64,000 bases of DNA from Thiohalocapsa sp. (GTDB taxonomy: Bacteria; Pseudomonadota; Gammaproteobacteria; Chromatiales; Chromatiaceae). Every line of letters begins with the position of its first letter. Positions within the stretch are counted from its first letter, which is position 1. This document shows positions 8,878 to 16,271 of this stretch, piece by piece. A program made the position numbers and the translations under genes. The notes beneath the pieces were generated by a model. It did no database searches. It had not been told where the DNA came from and was given only the letters and a program-made list of their open reading frames with translations. The DNA is taken from contig JAIPFF010000003.1 of NCBI GenBank assembly GCA_021736785.1, positions 1 through 64,000 on the forward strand, given 5' to 3'.

Positions 8878-9186
8878 ATGACCACGACCACCAACCTGAC
8901 CCGCGGCGGCACCCCCTGGACACCCGCCTTCATCGTCGACCTCAACCAGCAAAACTGCATCGGTTGCGGACGCTGCTACAAGGTCTGCCCCCGCGACGTC
9001 TTCGAGCTCATCGACCGTGACGACCTCGACCTGGACGACGACGACGACTTCGACGACGACTTCGACGAAGCCCCCGGAATGGTCATGAACCTGAAAGACA
9101 CCATGGACTGCATCGGCTGCGAAGCCTGCTCCCGCGTGTGCCCGAAGGGCTGCCTAACCCACGAGACGCAAGCCGCTGCTGCTTGA
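8878..9186 (+). CDS. fdxB: Nif-specific 2[4Fe-4S] ferredoxin (FdxB / ferredoxin III type)
   Basis: This ferredoxin of 102 residues has two cluster motifs: CIGCGRCYKVCP starting at Cys27 and CIGCEACSRVCPKGC near the C-terminus. It is expected to hand electrons to cofactor biosynthesis or nitrogenase. Between the motifs (about residues 47-61) lies a strikingly acidic stretch of almost only Asp, longer than in typical homologues. It is the last gene of the nif operon here; a UUCG-loop hairpin follows 50 bases downstream. Confidence 0.93.
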   Translation: MTTTTNLTRGGTPWTPAFIVDLNQQNCIGCGRCYKVCPRDVFELIDRDDLDLDDDDDFDDDFDEAPGMVMNLKDTMDCIGCEACSRVCPKGCLTHETQAAAA

Positions 9187-9237
9187 GCGGCACGGGCTCC
9201 GCCCAACGCTGCCAGCCAACTCGTGACCCGCAACCCC

Positions 9238-9253
9238 GGCGGCTTCGGCCGCC
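9238..9253 (+). terminator. UUCG-loop hairpin after the nif operon
   Basis: GGCGGC-TTCG-GCCGCC is a perfect 6-bp stem with a very stable UUCG tetraloop, 51 bases after the fdxB stop. There is no T-tract, so it may protect the 3' end rather than terminate by itself. Confidence 0.5.
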
Positions 9254-9262
9254 GGCGGCGTT

Positions 9263-9379
9263 GCTCGCCCGTCCCTCCTACCTTGCAGTCCGTCCCTGCA
9301 TTACTGCCCCTTCAGAGCTGCCCCCGGCAAACTTCATACAAGCATCCGACCGGTGACTGTCAGCTTGGACATTGACGCC
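9263..9379 (+). repeat. Intergenic repeat, copy A
   Basis: About 115 bases from GCTCGCCCGT to ACATTGACG align with copy B (9860-9972) at roughly 70 percent identity by eye. The most conserved part is TTCATACAA ... GGACATTGAC. It lies directly upstream of the Doc toxin gene. Confidence 0.6.
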
Positions 9380-9408
9380 CAAGGAAACGCACTCCATGAG
9401 CTTGCCAA

Positions 9409-9801
9409 GTGAAAGAGCCCGAATGGGTGATGCCGGAGGTGGTACTGGCCGTACATCAAATGCTCGTTGCGGAGCACGGCGGGTTACCGGGCATTCGCGA
9501 TCAAGCGCTGTTGGATTCGGCTTTGGCTCGGCCGCGGCAAAAAGCCGCGTACGAGAGCGACGCAAGCATCTTCGAACTGGCCGCCGGATACAGTGACGGG
9601 CTTGCCCGAATCCACCCATTCATGGACGGGAACAAACGCATCGCACTCACCATTGCAGCCGTTTTCCTTGAGCTGAACGGATTGACATTGAATGCACCCG
9701 AAGCGGACGCGGTCATCGTATACCAACAACTTGCCGCAGGTGAGCTTGAAGAAGAAGCACTCGCTGAATGGATGCGCGATTCGAGCATTGCTCACGCCTA
9801 A
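9409..9801 (+). CDS. doc: Death-on-curing (Doc) family toxin of a type II system
   Basis: This 130-residue Fic-fold protein carries the Doc signature HPFMDGNKR (His69 onward). In phage P1 Doc the same motif phosphorylates elongation factor Tu. The N-terminal segment with ALLDSALARPRQ is also typical. The start is GTG 9409, a little before MPEVVLAVHQML. The usual small antitoxin gene directly upstream is not visible; the upstream 150 bases are intergenic repeat copy A. The toxin may therefore be orphaned, or held in check by an unlinked antitoxin. It opens a low-G+C accessory island. Confidence 0.88.
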   Translation: MKEPEWVMPEVVLAVHQMLVAEHGGLPGIRDQALLDSALARPRQKAAYESDASIFELAAGYSDGLARIHPFMDGNKRIALTIAAVFLELNGLTLNAPEADAVIVYQQLAAGELEEEALAEWMRDSSIAHA

Positions 9802-9833
9802 CACTCCAATCCAGCCGACGCCGAAAAGAAGAG

Positions 9834-9976
9834 CCCTACGTGTCAGTGTCGAAGCCGACGCTCGCCCGTGCCTCTTGCCTGGCGGTCGGTGTCTGAGTTC
9901 CTGCCTCACCAGAGCTGATCCCGGCACGCTTCATACAACAATCGAGCACGACTGTCGGCGTGGACATTGACAGGTC
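9834..9976 (+). repeat. Intergenic repeat, copy B, with inverted ends
   Basis: This copy has its own imperfect terminal inverted repeats: TGTCAGTGTCGAAGCCGAC at the left and its near reverse complement (ending ACATTGACAGG) at the right, 16 of 19 bases matching. Its left 26 bases (9834-9859) are also an inverted copy, with one mismatch, of the right end of copy C (10803-10828). The structure resembles a short non-autonomous mobile element. Confidence 0.6.
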
Positions 9977-10001
9977 GGCTGGCGCCGGACTGACGGGTGG
10001 G

Positions 10002-10268
10002 TTACGTGCTTTTTGACTGGAGCGGAAATCGCTCTGGATGCTCAATGATTTCCCTGGTTAAATCAACATCCAAATCAGGCCAGTAGAAATGACCCGGCGA
10101 TTGCTCCTCCACATACACAATTGCCTTCACAGTCTTGTCTTTAAACCATGGAAAATCATCATACGACATAAAATACTCTGTTCCATGAGCCAAAAGCCAC
10201 ACGCCATGTGCAGAAATATTAGTCACTTCCACTTCTGAAATGCTGTTGCCATGCGCTAACGAGCTCAT
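10002..10268 (-). CDS. DUF2442 domain protein
   Basis: This 88-residue protein has the DUF2442 pattern, with ISAHGVWLLAHGTEYFMSYDDFPWF in the first half and a PDLDVDLTREIIEHPERFP end. DUF2442 and DUF4160 genes often occur as a pair, and the linkage is widely suspected to be a toxin-antitoxin-like unit; no activity is proven to my knowledge. It overlaps the 3' end of the DUF4160 gene by 50 bases on the same strand. Local G+C is clearly below the rest of the window, which suggests acquisition. Confidence 0.82.
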   Translation of the reverse strand: MSSLAHGNSISEVEVTNISAHGVWLLAHGTEYFMSYDDFPWFKDKTVKAIVYVEEQSPGHFYWPDLDVDLTREIIEHPERFPLQSKST

Positions 10269-10467
10269 TGTAATGAACCTCGACTAGTGTCTCTATTTGC
10301 TTCAGTTGCTTTCGTGAATATTGATGGTTGCGTGCAAGCTCAATTTCGGGCGCACGCCAAAATTTCGCTTCTCCCTCGCCAGATACCACATGGACGTGCA
10401 TCCTTTCTTCTTCTCTTGAGAAGAAGAAAAATCGATATCCACTTTCCTTGAATATTGTAGGACTCAT
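10219..10467 (-). CDS. DUF4160 domain protein
   Basis: This 82-residue protein shows the DUF4160 hallmarks GYRFFFFSREEERMHVHV and AKFWRAPEIELARN. It is the first gene of the two-gene unit, with AGGTG just before the start codon. The partner DUF2442 gene overlaps its end. The gene begins within two bases of the end of a transposase remnant, so the pair may have arrived with, or been exposed by, an insertion event. Confidence 0.83.
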   Translation of the reverse strand: MSPTIFKESGYRFFFFSREEERMHVHVVSGEGEAKFWRAPEIELARNHQYSRKQLKQIETLVEVHYNELVSAWQQHFRSGSD

Positions 10468-10468
10468 T

Positions 10469-10744
10469 TCACCTGCTGCCTATCCGCCATCGGAACGCCG
10501 GTTGCCGGCCGCCGCCGTCGGCGCAGTCCCGGACTGTGCGGCTCTCCCACATCCGGCTGCTCGGCGAGCAGCCCTGCGCCGTGGGCCGAGCTATGCGCCA
10601 TAGAGTCCGTTGCGCCGCAGCCAGGCGCCTTGCTCGCCGCGCGCCAGCCTCGGCCAGCAGGCGCTGCTTCTCGGCGGCGGAGAACCGCCGGCGCGTGCGT
10701 CGCTCGAGCGTCGGCTCGGTCAGTACCTCGTTGGCGTCGCTCAC
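10469..10744 (-). pseudogene. Transposase (OrfA-type) remnant
   Basis: The N-terminal part, with VLTEPTLERRTRRRF and SAAEKQRLLAEA, matches the start of small helix-turn-helix transposase subunits of the IS3/IS66 type. The frame then shifts: a neighbouring frame carries the expected RRNGLYGA segment and ends in a stop at once. The rest of the element is missing. It is therefore a decayed fragment without activity, useful as a marker of past transposition beside the toxin-antitoxin-like genes. Confidence 0.65.
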
Positions 10745-10776
10745 GGTCGTTGTCTCCTGCGCCGACCCTTGGAATC

Positions 10777-10828
10777 GTTATACAAGAATCCGACGGGCGC
10801 CTGTCGGCTTCGACATTGACACGTAGGG
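10777..10828 (+). repeat. Intergenic repeat, copy C (right part)
   Basis: TTATACAAGAATCCGAC and the following GTCGGCTTCGACATTGACAC align with the right third of copies A and B. A CCGAC/GTCGG stem is visible inside. The last 26 bases (10803-10828) are an inverted copy of 9834-9859. Confidence 0.55.
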
Positions 10829-10876
10829 GGCGGTTACGAACAAGCATTTACAGATGTAAAAATCGCGTGAATGGAT

Positions 10877-11185
10877 TTAGTCGTCTGCGAAGCTCAGCGC
10901 CCGCGTATCTCGGGCACCATGGACAACGCGCACGAGAATGACGTCGATGTCGGAATGACGGTAATAGAGCGCGTCATCACGGTAGAAATGCACGCGCAGT
11001 CCCTCGGCGAGATGATCACGGCGGGAGCCGATTTGCGGATCGGCAAGCAAGGGCTTGAAACGTTTTTCGATCTCTCGGACAAAGCGCGTTGCCGCATCCG
11101 GATTGTCCTGTGCAATGAATGCCCAGATATCCGAAAGGTTCTGTTCTGCGGTCTCCGTTATTCGGAGGGTTCGATGCTTTGCAAT
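10877..11185 (-). CDS. parE: ParE-type toxin starting at ATT
   Basis: This 102-residue protein is a clear RelE/ParE-family toxin, expected to act on gyrase. Typical segments are TETAEQNLSDIWAFIAQ, the ADPQIGSRRDHLAEGLRV core and the HFYRDDALYYRHSDIDVILV end. There is no ATG, GTG or TTG at a sensible place. An ATT codon at 11185-11183 gives the normal N-terminus (I/M-AKHRTLRITE) and has AGAGGAG six bases upstream. The gene overlaps the end of parD by 28 bases. A rare ATT start would keep toxin synthesis low relative to the antitoxin. Confidence 0.85.
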   Translation of the reverse strand: MAKHRTLRITETAEQNLSDIWAFIAQDNPDAATRFVREIEKRFKPLLADPQIGSRRDHLAEGLRVHFYRDDALYYRHSDIDVILVRVVHGARDTRALSFADD

Positions 11186-11445
11186 TGTTGTTCTCCTCTT
11201 CGGATAATACGCTCCGCGTCGAAGTCGTTGATACGCCCGGCCTCGACGTCCGACACGCCTTCCCGGACGTTGGCGCGCAGTTGCGCCAGCTCTTGGTCGC
11301 GCAAGGCGCGCTTGTGCTTCCAGTCGCGCAACGCCTCGCGGACGATCTCGCTGCCCGAGGCATACTCGCCCGCCTCGACGGCGCCGCGCACAGCCTCGGC
11401 GATCTCGGCGGTCAGGGTGACGGTCATGCGTTCGAGTGTGCTCAT
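11158..11445 (-). CDS. parD: ParD-type antitoxin
   Basis: This 95-residue protein has a ribbon-helix-helix N-terminus (MTVTLTAEIAEAVRGAVEAG) followed by SEIVREALRDWKHKRA. That is the pattern of ParD/CC2985-family antitoxins, which bind the operator as dimers and wrap the toxin with their C-terminus. The start may be Met1 or Met7. Its stop lies inside the parE coding region, so the two are translationally coupled. The pair is oriented opposite to the nif operon within the accessory island. Confidence 0.9.
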   Translation of the reverse strand: MSTLERMTVTLTAEIAEAVRGAVEAGEYASGSEIVREALRDWKHKRALRDQELAQLRANVREGVSDVEAGRINDFDAERIIRRGEQQLQSIEPSE

Positions 11446-11649
11446 GAGTATGAATTTATCATATTAGCTGACGATTCCAAGCAGTCTCCCGACCCGCTCA
11501 TCGGAGAACGACGGCGCCCTCGGGCGGCACGAGTTTGTCGTCGAGTCGCGTGGGCGACTCACCGGGGAGCAACACGCGGGAATCGTCAGTCGACCGGGTC
11601 GTCGTCGAAGCTGCGGACCCGCGCCCCGAACTCGCTGCTTGGTCCTTAT

Positions 11650-12861
11650 CTAGTGTTGCTCCGGAAACAGACCGGGCATCCAGCGTGATGCCAGCTTGGC
11701 CGGGAAGGCAAGCCGTAGCGGTGCGCGCGTGCTCTGCGAGACGACGACGCCACGGTCGCTCAGGGCGGCGACGACCCGGCGTGAGTGGCGGTCGCTTGCG
11801 CCAAGCAGTTCCGGGACGTCGGCGCGCGGTAGTTGTCCGCGATACAGGATTGCTTCGAGGATGCGCCCGGCCTTTTGCGGCAGAGCGTCGACGCGGATTT
11901 CTTCCTCGACCCAACGCAGGACGCGGTCCCGCAGGCGGTTCGGTTGGACCAGTTCTTCCATGAACTTCACCTGGTCGAGACAGGTTTCAAGAAAGAATCC
12001 TGTAAACGAGGCGAGGCATTCCTCGCTCAGGTTGCCGCGACCGTCGAGATCGTTACGGCGCGGAAGATCACATTGCGCCAGGTGGCTCTTGTAAGAACTC
12101 TCGTTCCTTGCAAGACCACGGGCAACGGACCAGATACCGCCCCTATCAAGCGTCTCAATCAGCATCGAATGCGACATGAGCCGCGCTACGCGTCCGTTGC
12201 CGTCCAAGAACGGGTGTATCCACAGCAGCCGGTGGTGAGCCGCCGCCGTCGCTATGATCGTTTCCGCCTTGCCGAGCCCGCCGTATCTGCGCTCGAACTG
12301 CCCCAGAAATCGAGGAAGCGCGCCGGGACTGACCGGGATGTGCTCACCGACCCTGACATCACGGTCACGAAGAGCGCCGGGAATGACCTGCATCCTTTCG
12401 CCGTTGCCGGGGTTTTCGACCCACAGAAGTTCGGGCGGCAGGAGTTTGCAGAACCGTCGATGGATCTCGCGGATACCGTCCGCCGTGACCGTGCACCCGC
12501 GCAGTCCGCCCCCGTCGATCCATTCTTGAACCGCAATGTGCGCTTTGGCTTCGAGTTGCAGACTGCGCTTTTCCGTGTCGGCGCTGTAATCGTTTTTCAG
12601 GGCGCGTTCAATGTCGACCGGGTGGGTGTCATGGCCTTCGATGAGGTTGCTGTAGTAACAGTTCATCGCCCGGACCAGGTCCGCCAGGGCTGTCATGACA
12701 CCCTCGGGGAGGCTCCGGCGAAATCCTGCAGAATGTGCCGCCAGTTCGAGGGCCAGTTCGTTGAGGTCCCCGCGATGACGAGCGCTTTCGGAGATCCTCA
12801 TCGGCTCCATCAGCGACACGGGTTCTCCCCTGTCGACAGGCGCTACTGCGTCCGGCTTCAT
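11650..12861 (-). CDS. Fic-domain protein (class II, AMP transferase)
   Basis: This 403-residue Fic protein is expected to transfer AMP from ATP to a protein hydroxyl. The active-site motif HPFLDGNGR starts at His216 and is complete. The inhibitory motif of class II Fic proteins, S-x3-E-G, is present at Ser71, Glu75 and Gly76 (SNLIEG), so the enzyme is probably self-inhibited by Glu75. A winged-helix segment near the C-terminus (ADVPELLGASDRHSRRVVAALSDRG) may bind DNA. The start Met12861 was chosen because family similarity begins right after it, and because a TATAAT box lies about 30 bases upstream; a much longer open frame upstream has no family resemblance. Confidence 0.87.
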   Translation of the reverse strand: MKPDAVAPVDRGEPVSLMEPMRISESARHRGDLNELALELAAHSAGFRRSLPEGVMTALADLVRAMNCYYSNLIEGHDTHPVDIERALKNDYSADTEKRSLQLEAKAHIAVQEWIDGGGLRGCTVTADGIREIHRRFCKLLPPELLWVENPGNGERMQVIPGALRDRDVRVGEHIPVSPGALPRFLGQFERRYGGLGKAETIIATAAAHHRLLWIHPFLDGNGRVARLMSHSMLIETLDRGGIWSVARGLARNESSYKSHLAQCDLPRRNDLDGRGNLSEECLASFTGFFLETCLDQVKFMEELVQPNRLRDRVLRWVEEEIRVDALPQKAGRILEAILYRGQLPRADVPELLGASDRHSRRVVAALSDRGVVVSQSTRAPLRLAFPAKLASRWMPGLFPEQH

Positions 12862-12889
12862 GGCCGCTATCTTATCCGCATCGGAAGTA

Positions 12890-12919
12890 ATTATAAAGCC
12901 TATAATATCAGAACGATAA
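12890..12919 (-). promoter_or_regulatory. Candidate sigma-70 promoter of the fic gene
   Basis: Minus strand TATAAT (12895-12890) is a perfect -10 element, with a poor -35 (TTATCG, 18-base spacer). It lies in a short AT-rich stretch about 30 bases before the start codon. Confidence 0.4.
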
Positions 12920-12943
12920 GTGAAAAAGAATCCGGTTTTACAG

Positions 12944-12973
12944 AAAACTGGCCGGCAATATGGCCGGTTTTTT
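12944..12973 (+). terminator. Hairpin with T-tract
   Basis: AAAACTGGCC and GGCCGGTTTT form a nearly perfect inverted repeat around a short loop, followed by a run of T on the plus strand. The A-run on the other side could let it work in both directions. No plus-strand gene ends just before it, so it may insulate the fic promoter region. Confidence 0.4.
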
Positions 12974-13509
12974 GGCCGCTTTAAATGAGGCTGTCGAACG
13001 ATGTCGGGGAGGGTCTCACTTTTCCGCATCGCAACAGTGAGTGGCCCCGGCGTCTTCCTCGTCGGCAACAAGCAGGAAGCCGGCGCCCGCCCGCAGGGCT
13101 TCGTATGGTTCGCGGCCGAAGGATCGGCATTGGCGGCAAGAGGCACGGCAGCAACCGTTGCCCCGCGCATGGCTGCTCTATTCACGATGTTGCCTTCGAG
13201 TCGGGTCATATTCACATACAGCGCAACTCCGGGGCGCCTAGACTCAGAGTCCGGCAACGCGTCGCAGGCCGAGCGGCAGGCTCGTCGGTCCACAGCGGCG
13301 ATGTCGGGCGTGTGTCGGAAATATGTTGCCCGGTTGCCCGGTCCTTCCGGGGTAGGAACGACTGGTCCGCAGCATCGCCGCGCGCTCGCCCGGGGCGCGC
13401 AGCCGGTGGACCTCGTTAAGCACCATGCCCCGGGGTGGTCGATGTCGAATCCGGCAGCGGCGAAAGGCGGCATCGGGATGCGGGTGAAGACCTCTTTTGG
13501 TTGCTCACG
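12974..13509. other. Non-coding stretch before the sigma-54 activator
   Basis: About 535 bases hold open frames on both strands, but none resembles a protein family and none has a ribosome binding site. No repeat or promoter stands out. It may be decayed sequence at the edge of the accessory island. Confidence 0.4.
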
Positions 13510-15525
13510 ATGACCAACGCTCTTATGCAGATGTCCACGGCGGCGCACTCGGAGCTCTCCGCGTTGCGCGAGCGATTGTCCGCCCTCGAGGTGGCGATCG
13601 CGAACGAGTCAACGGCGCCGGCGCCGGCGCCCCACGCGCGCATGCAGATGCGCGGGCCCGGAGACACCCTGACGCTGCTGCGAGGCCTGCTCGAAGGGAC
13701 TATCGACAGCACCGGCGACGAGTTCTTCCGTGCGCTGGTTCGCCACTTGGCGTCGACGCTGAAGGTGCGGGACGCCTTTGTCGCCGAGGTGCTCGAAACC
13801 GAAGGACGCGTCCGGACGCTGGCGTACTGGAGCGGCGACGGCTACGTCGACAACGTCGAGCTCGACGTCGCCGATACGCCCTGCGAGCGCGTCCTGCAGG
13901 GCGAGTCGGCCTTTTTTCCGGAGCGTGTCGCCGAGCACTTTCCGCGCGACGCGCAGACCATCGAGCGGCTCGGAATCGAAAGCTATCTCGCGATCCCGAT
14001 GACCGATCGCAACGGCAGGGTCATCGGGCACCTTGCCGCCATGGATGATGCCCCCATGGATGTCCCGGAAGCGGCAATGTGGGTGTTCAAGGCGTTCGGT
14101 TCCCGCGCCGCCGCCGAGCTGGCGCGACAGCGGACGGAGGCGGCGCTGGCGCAGAGCAGGGCCCGGCTCGCGGGTGTCTTCGATTGCGCCATGGATGCCA
14201 TCATCGGCATCGATTCGACGCTGCGCATCACGCTGTTCAATCAAGCCGCCGAGGAGGTCTTCCGCTGCACCGGCGCGCAGGTGATCGGGACATCTTTCGA
14301 GCGCTTCGCGTCCGAGCGATTCGCCCGCTTGATTCGGGAATCGATCCAGGCCTTCGAGCGCAGCGGCTGGCGCAAGCACTTTCTCTGGGCGCAGGGGCTG
14401 GCGGCCTTTCGCGGCGACGGCGACGCCTTTCCGGCCGACGTCAGCCTGTCGCCGTTTGCCGTCGGGCGGGAACGGCACGTCGCCATTATTCTGCGTGACG
14501 CGCTGATCAGGCTGCGGGCGGAGTCGGACATGGAGCGGCTGCGCGACGAGAACGTGCAGCTCCAGGGCCTGATCGACTCGAGCCGGGAAGATTCGGGCAT
14601 CATTGCGGTGTCCGCGCCCGTTCAAAAGGTCTTGGACGCGGTCGAGCGGGTCGCCGCCACCAGTACCACCGCGCTGATCATCGGCGAGACCGGCACCGGC
14701 AAGGAACTGATCGCCCGCGCGGTGCACCGTGCGAGTCCGCGCCGGGACAAGCCGCTGGTCAAGGTCAACTGCGCCGCGCTGACGCCGTCGCTGATCGAGA
14801 GCGAGCTGCTCGGTCACGAGCGCGGCGCCTTTACAGGCGCGCACGCGCGCAAGCTCGGGCGCTTCGAGCTCGCCAACGGCGGCACGCTGTTTCTGGACGA
14901 GATCGGCGAGCTGCCGCTGGATCTGCAGGCGAAGCTGTTGCGGGTGCTGCAGGAGGGCGAGCTCGAGCGCGTCGGCGGCACCGCCAGCATCCGGGTCGAC
15001 GTGCGGATCATCGCCGCGACCAACCGCGACCTCGAGAAGTGCGTCGAGGAAGGCAGCTTCCGCCAGGACCTGTACTACCGGTTGAACGTGTTCCCGCTTC
15101 GCGTGCCCCCGCTGCGCGAGCGCCCGGAGGACATCGAGGTGCTGATCCGGCACTTCGTCGCCAAGTTCGGTAAGCAGATCGGCCGACCGATCCGGGCCAT
15201 CAGCCGTGCGGTCATCGACGCACTGACGGCCTACGAATGGCCGGGCAACGTCCGCGAGCTGGAGCACGTCATCGAGCGCGCGGTGATCCTGGCACCGGGG
15301 GACCGCTTGGAGCTCGGCGACTGGCAGCCGCGTGCCTCGTCGCCCCGGCTCGACGCCCGCACGGATCAGACCCTGGAGGCCGTCGAGCGCGCGCACATCC
15401 TGTGCGTGCTCGACAAGACCGCCTGGCAGGTCAGCGGACAGCGCGGTGCCGCGCGCATTCTCGGTCTCAAGCCCACCACCCTCGAGTCCCGCATGAAGAA
15501 GCTCGGAATCCGGCGCTCGCGCTGA
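13510..15525 (+). CDS. Sigma-54-dependent transcriptional activator (GAF-PAS-AAA-Fis)
   Basis: This enhancer-binding protein has about 671 residues. It has a GAF domain (about 60-215), a PAS domain (about 220-345), the AAA+ domain (about 375-615) and a Fis-type helix-turn-helix at the end ([25 protein letters not shown]). Walker A (GETGTGKE), the sigma-54-contact loop GAFTGA and Walker B ([11 protein letters not shown]) are all intact. It is not a response regulator; the signal is probably sensed by GAF/PAS. The start is unclear: ATG 13510 is preferred, GTG 13435 is possible, and neither has a good ribosome site. The sigma-54 promoter and paired palindromes at 15960-16107, close downstream, are its likely target. 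Confidence 0.92.
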   Translation: MTNALMQMSTAAHSELSALRERLSALEVAIANESTAPAPAPHARMQMRGPGDTLTLLRGLLEGTIDSTGDEFFRALVRHLASTLKVRDAFVAEVLETEGRVRTLAYWSGDGYVDNVELDVADTPCERVLQGESAFFPERVAEHFPRDAQTIERLGIESYLAIPMTDRNGRVIGHLAAMDDAPMDVPEAAMWVFKAFGSRAAAELARQRTEAALAQSRARLAGVFDCAMDAIIGIDSTLRITLFNQAAEEVFRCTGAQVIGTSFERFASERFARLIRESIQAFERSGWRKHFLWAQGLAAFRGDGDAFPADVSLSPFAVGRERHVAIILRDALIRLRAESDMERLRDENVQLQGLIDSSREDSGIIAVSAPVQKVLDAVERVAATSTTALIIGETGTGKELIARAVHRASPRRDKPLVKVNCAALTPSLIESELLGHERGAFTGAHARKLGRFELANGGTLFLDEIGELPLDLQAKLLRVLQEGELERVGGTASIRVDVRIIAATNRDLEKCVEEGSFRQDLYYRLNVFPLRVPPLRERPEDIEVLIRHFVAKFGKQIGRPIRAISRAVIDALTAYEWPGNVRELEHVIERAVILAPGDRLELGDWQPRASSPRLDARTDQTLEAVERAHILCVLDKTAWQVSGQRGAARILGLKPTTLESRMKKLGIRRSR

Positions 15526-15553
15526 TCACCCGTCCCCGCGCGGGCTTTGCCGG

Positions 15554-15826
15554 CTAGTCCTCCGAGGTCGGCTGCAACGTCGTATCGATGCGGGAGATCC
15601 GCGTCGTCGGGAACCCGCACTCGTCCGAGACCCTTCGAATCAGCTCCTCGTCGATCGCGACGTACATGCAGTAGATCTTGTCGTCGGCGACGAAGCTCTG
15701 CAGCCACTGAATCCCCGGATCCGCCTGCACGATCGTGCTCTCGAGGCGCCGGCACATGCTGTCCAGATCCTCCTCCGAGAGCTCGCAGGCACGCGGCAGC
15801 TCTCGTTCGACGATGTACTTGGGCAT
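15554..15826 (-). CDS. DUF4242 (SCO4226-like) small protein
   Basis: This 90-residue protein begins MPKYIVERELPRACELSEEDL and contains the DUF4242 pattern (SFVADDKIYCMYVAIDEELIRRVSDECGFP). A Streptomyces member of the family binds nickel, but the general role is not established. GAGGAG lies close upstream of the start codon on the minus strand. The gene converges with the sigma-54 activator, with only 28 bases between their stops, and its promoter side faces the palindromes at 15960-15993. Confidence 0.8.
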   Translation of the reverse strand: MPKYIVERELPRACELSEEDLDSMCRRLESTIVQADPGIQWLQSFVADDKIYCMYVAIDEELIRRVSDECGFPTTRISRIDTTLQPTSED

Positions 15827-15959
15827 CGCTCATTGTCTCCTCGTAGACCACCGAAATGTACCGCCCTGCGTCGGCGCACGACGGCATCGAACCGGGCGTC
15901 GTGATCGTCGTCCGGGGCGCCTCGTCAACGAAATGGGGCAAGTCTTGCCGGCTACCAGT

Positions 15960-15993
15960 TCCCGATCCCTCGGGAGATCCCGAAATATCGGGA
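15960..15993. promoter_or_regulatory. Two tandem palindromes, probable activator binding sites
   Basis: Two perfect copies of TCCCGA-N4-TCGGGA lie at 15960-15975 and 15978-15993, centres 18 bases apart. They are about 110 bases upstream of the sigma-54 promoter at 16092. Paired dyads at this distance are the standard arrangement for an enhancer-binding protein; the activator gene at 13510-15525 is the obvious candidate. Confidence 0.75.
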
Positions 15994-16091
15994 AGACACA
16001 GGCACGGCGACACCACGCCGGAAATTGTCGCAAAGCCCTTTAATGATTAAAAAACAGCGCTTTAAAAACACAAAAAGGCATCTGTCATGGT

Positions 16092-16107
16092 TGGTACGCC
16101 GGTTGCG
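16092..16107 (+). promoter_or_regulatory. Sigma-54 promoter of the beta-propeller gene
   Basis: TGGTACGCCGGTTGCG has GG at 16093-16094 and GC at 16105-16106 with exact N10 spacing. It differs from TGGCACG-N4-TTGCW at only two positions. The predicted start is near 16118, giving a leader of about 150 bases. Confidence 0.75.
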
Positions 16108-16271
16108 CTATGGGATGCGGGCCGCGGCGGCGGACACCGACGAGGTGTCCTCACCCGGCTCGCGGAGCCCGTCTTCGGTGCTCCATCGCTCTTTCAACGG
16201 CCAGCCTCGCGAGCGCCCATCGCGCCCTCGCGACCACGGCCTCGATCGATCCCTTAATGAGGACATATCCC

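Noticed and set aside
9796-9822. Integron attC-like sequence (GCCTAACACTCCAATCC) after doc
   Set aside because: The left half resembles an attC end but no matching right half with GTTAGGC follows, and no integrase is present.
13244-13426. Short minus-strand frame in the gap before the activator gene
   Set aside because: No ribosome site, no family resemblance and Arg-rich composition typical of chance frames in GC-rich DNA.
12862-13548. Long N-terminal extension in frame with the Fic protein
   Set aside because: No family similarity, unusual composition, and a good TATAAT box lies after it, close to the shorter start.
15934-15949. Second GG-N10-GC match (TGGGGCAAGTCTTGCC)
   Set aside because: The -24 element is poor, the sequence is part of a GGCAAG/CTTGCC palindrome, and it would fire into the activator sites with no gene close by.
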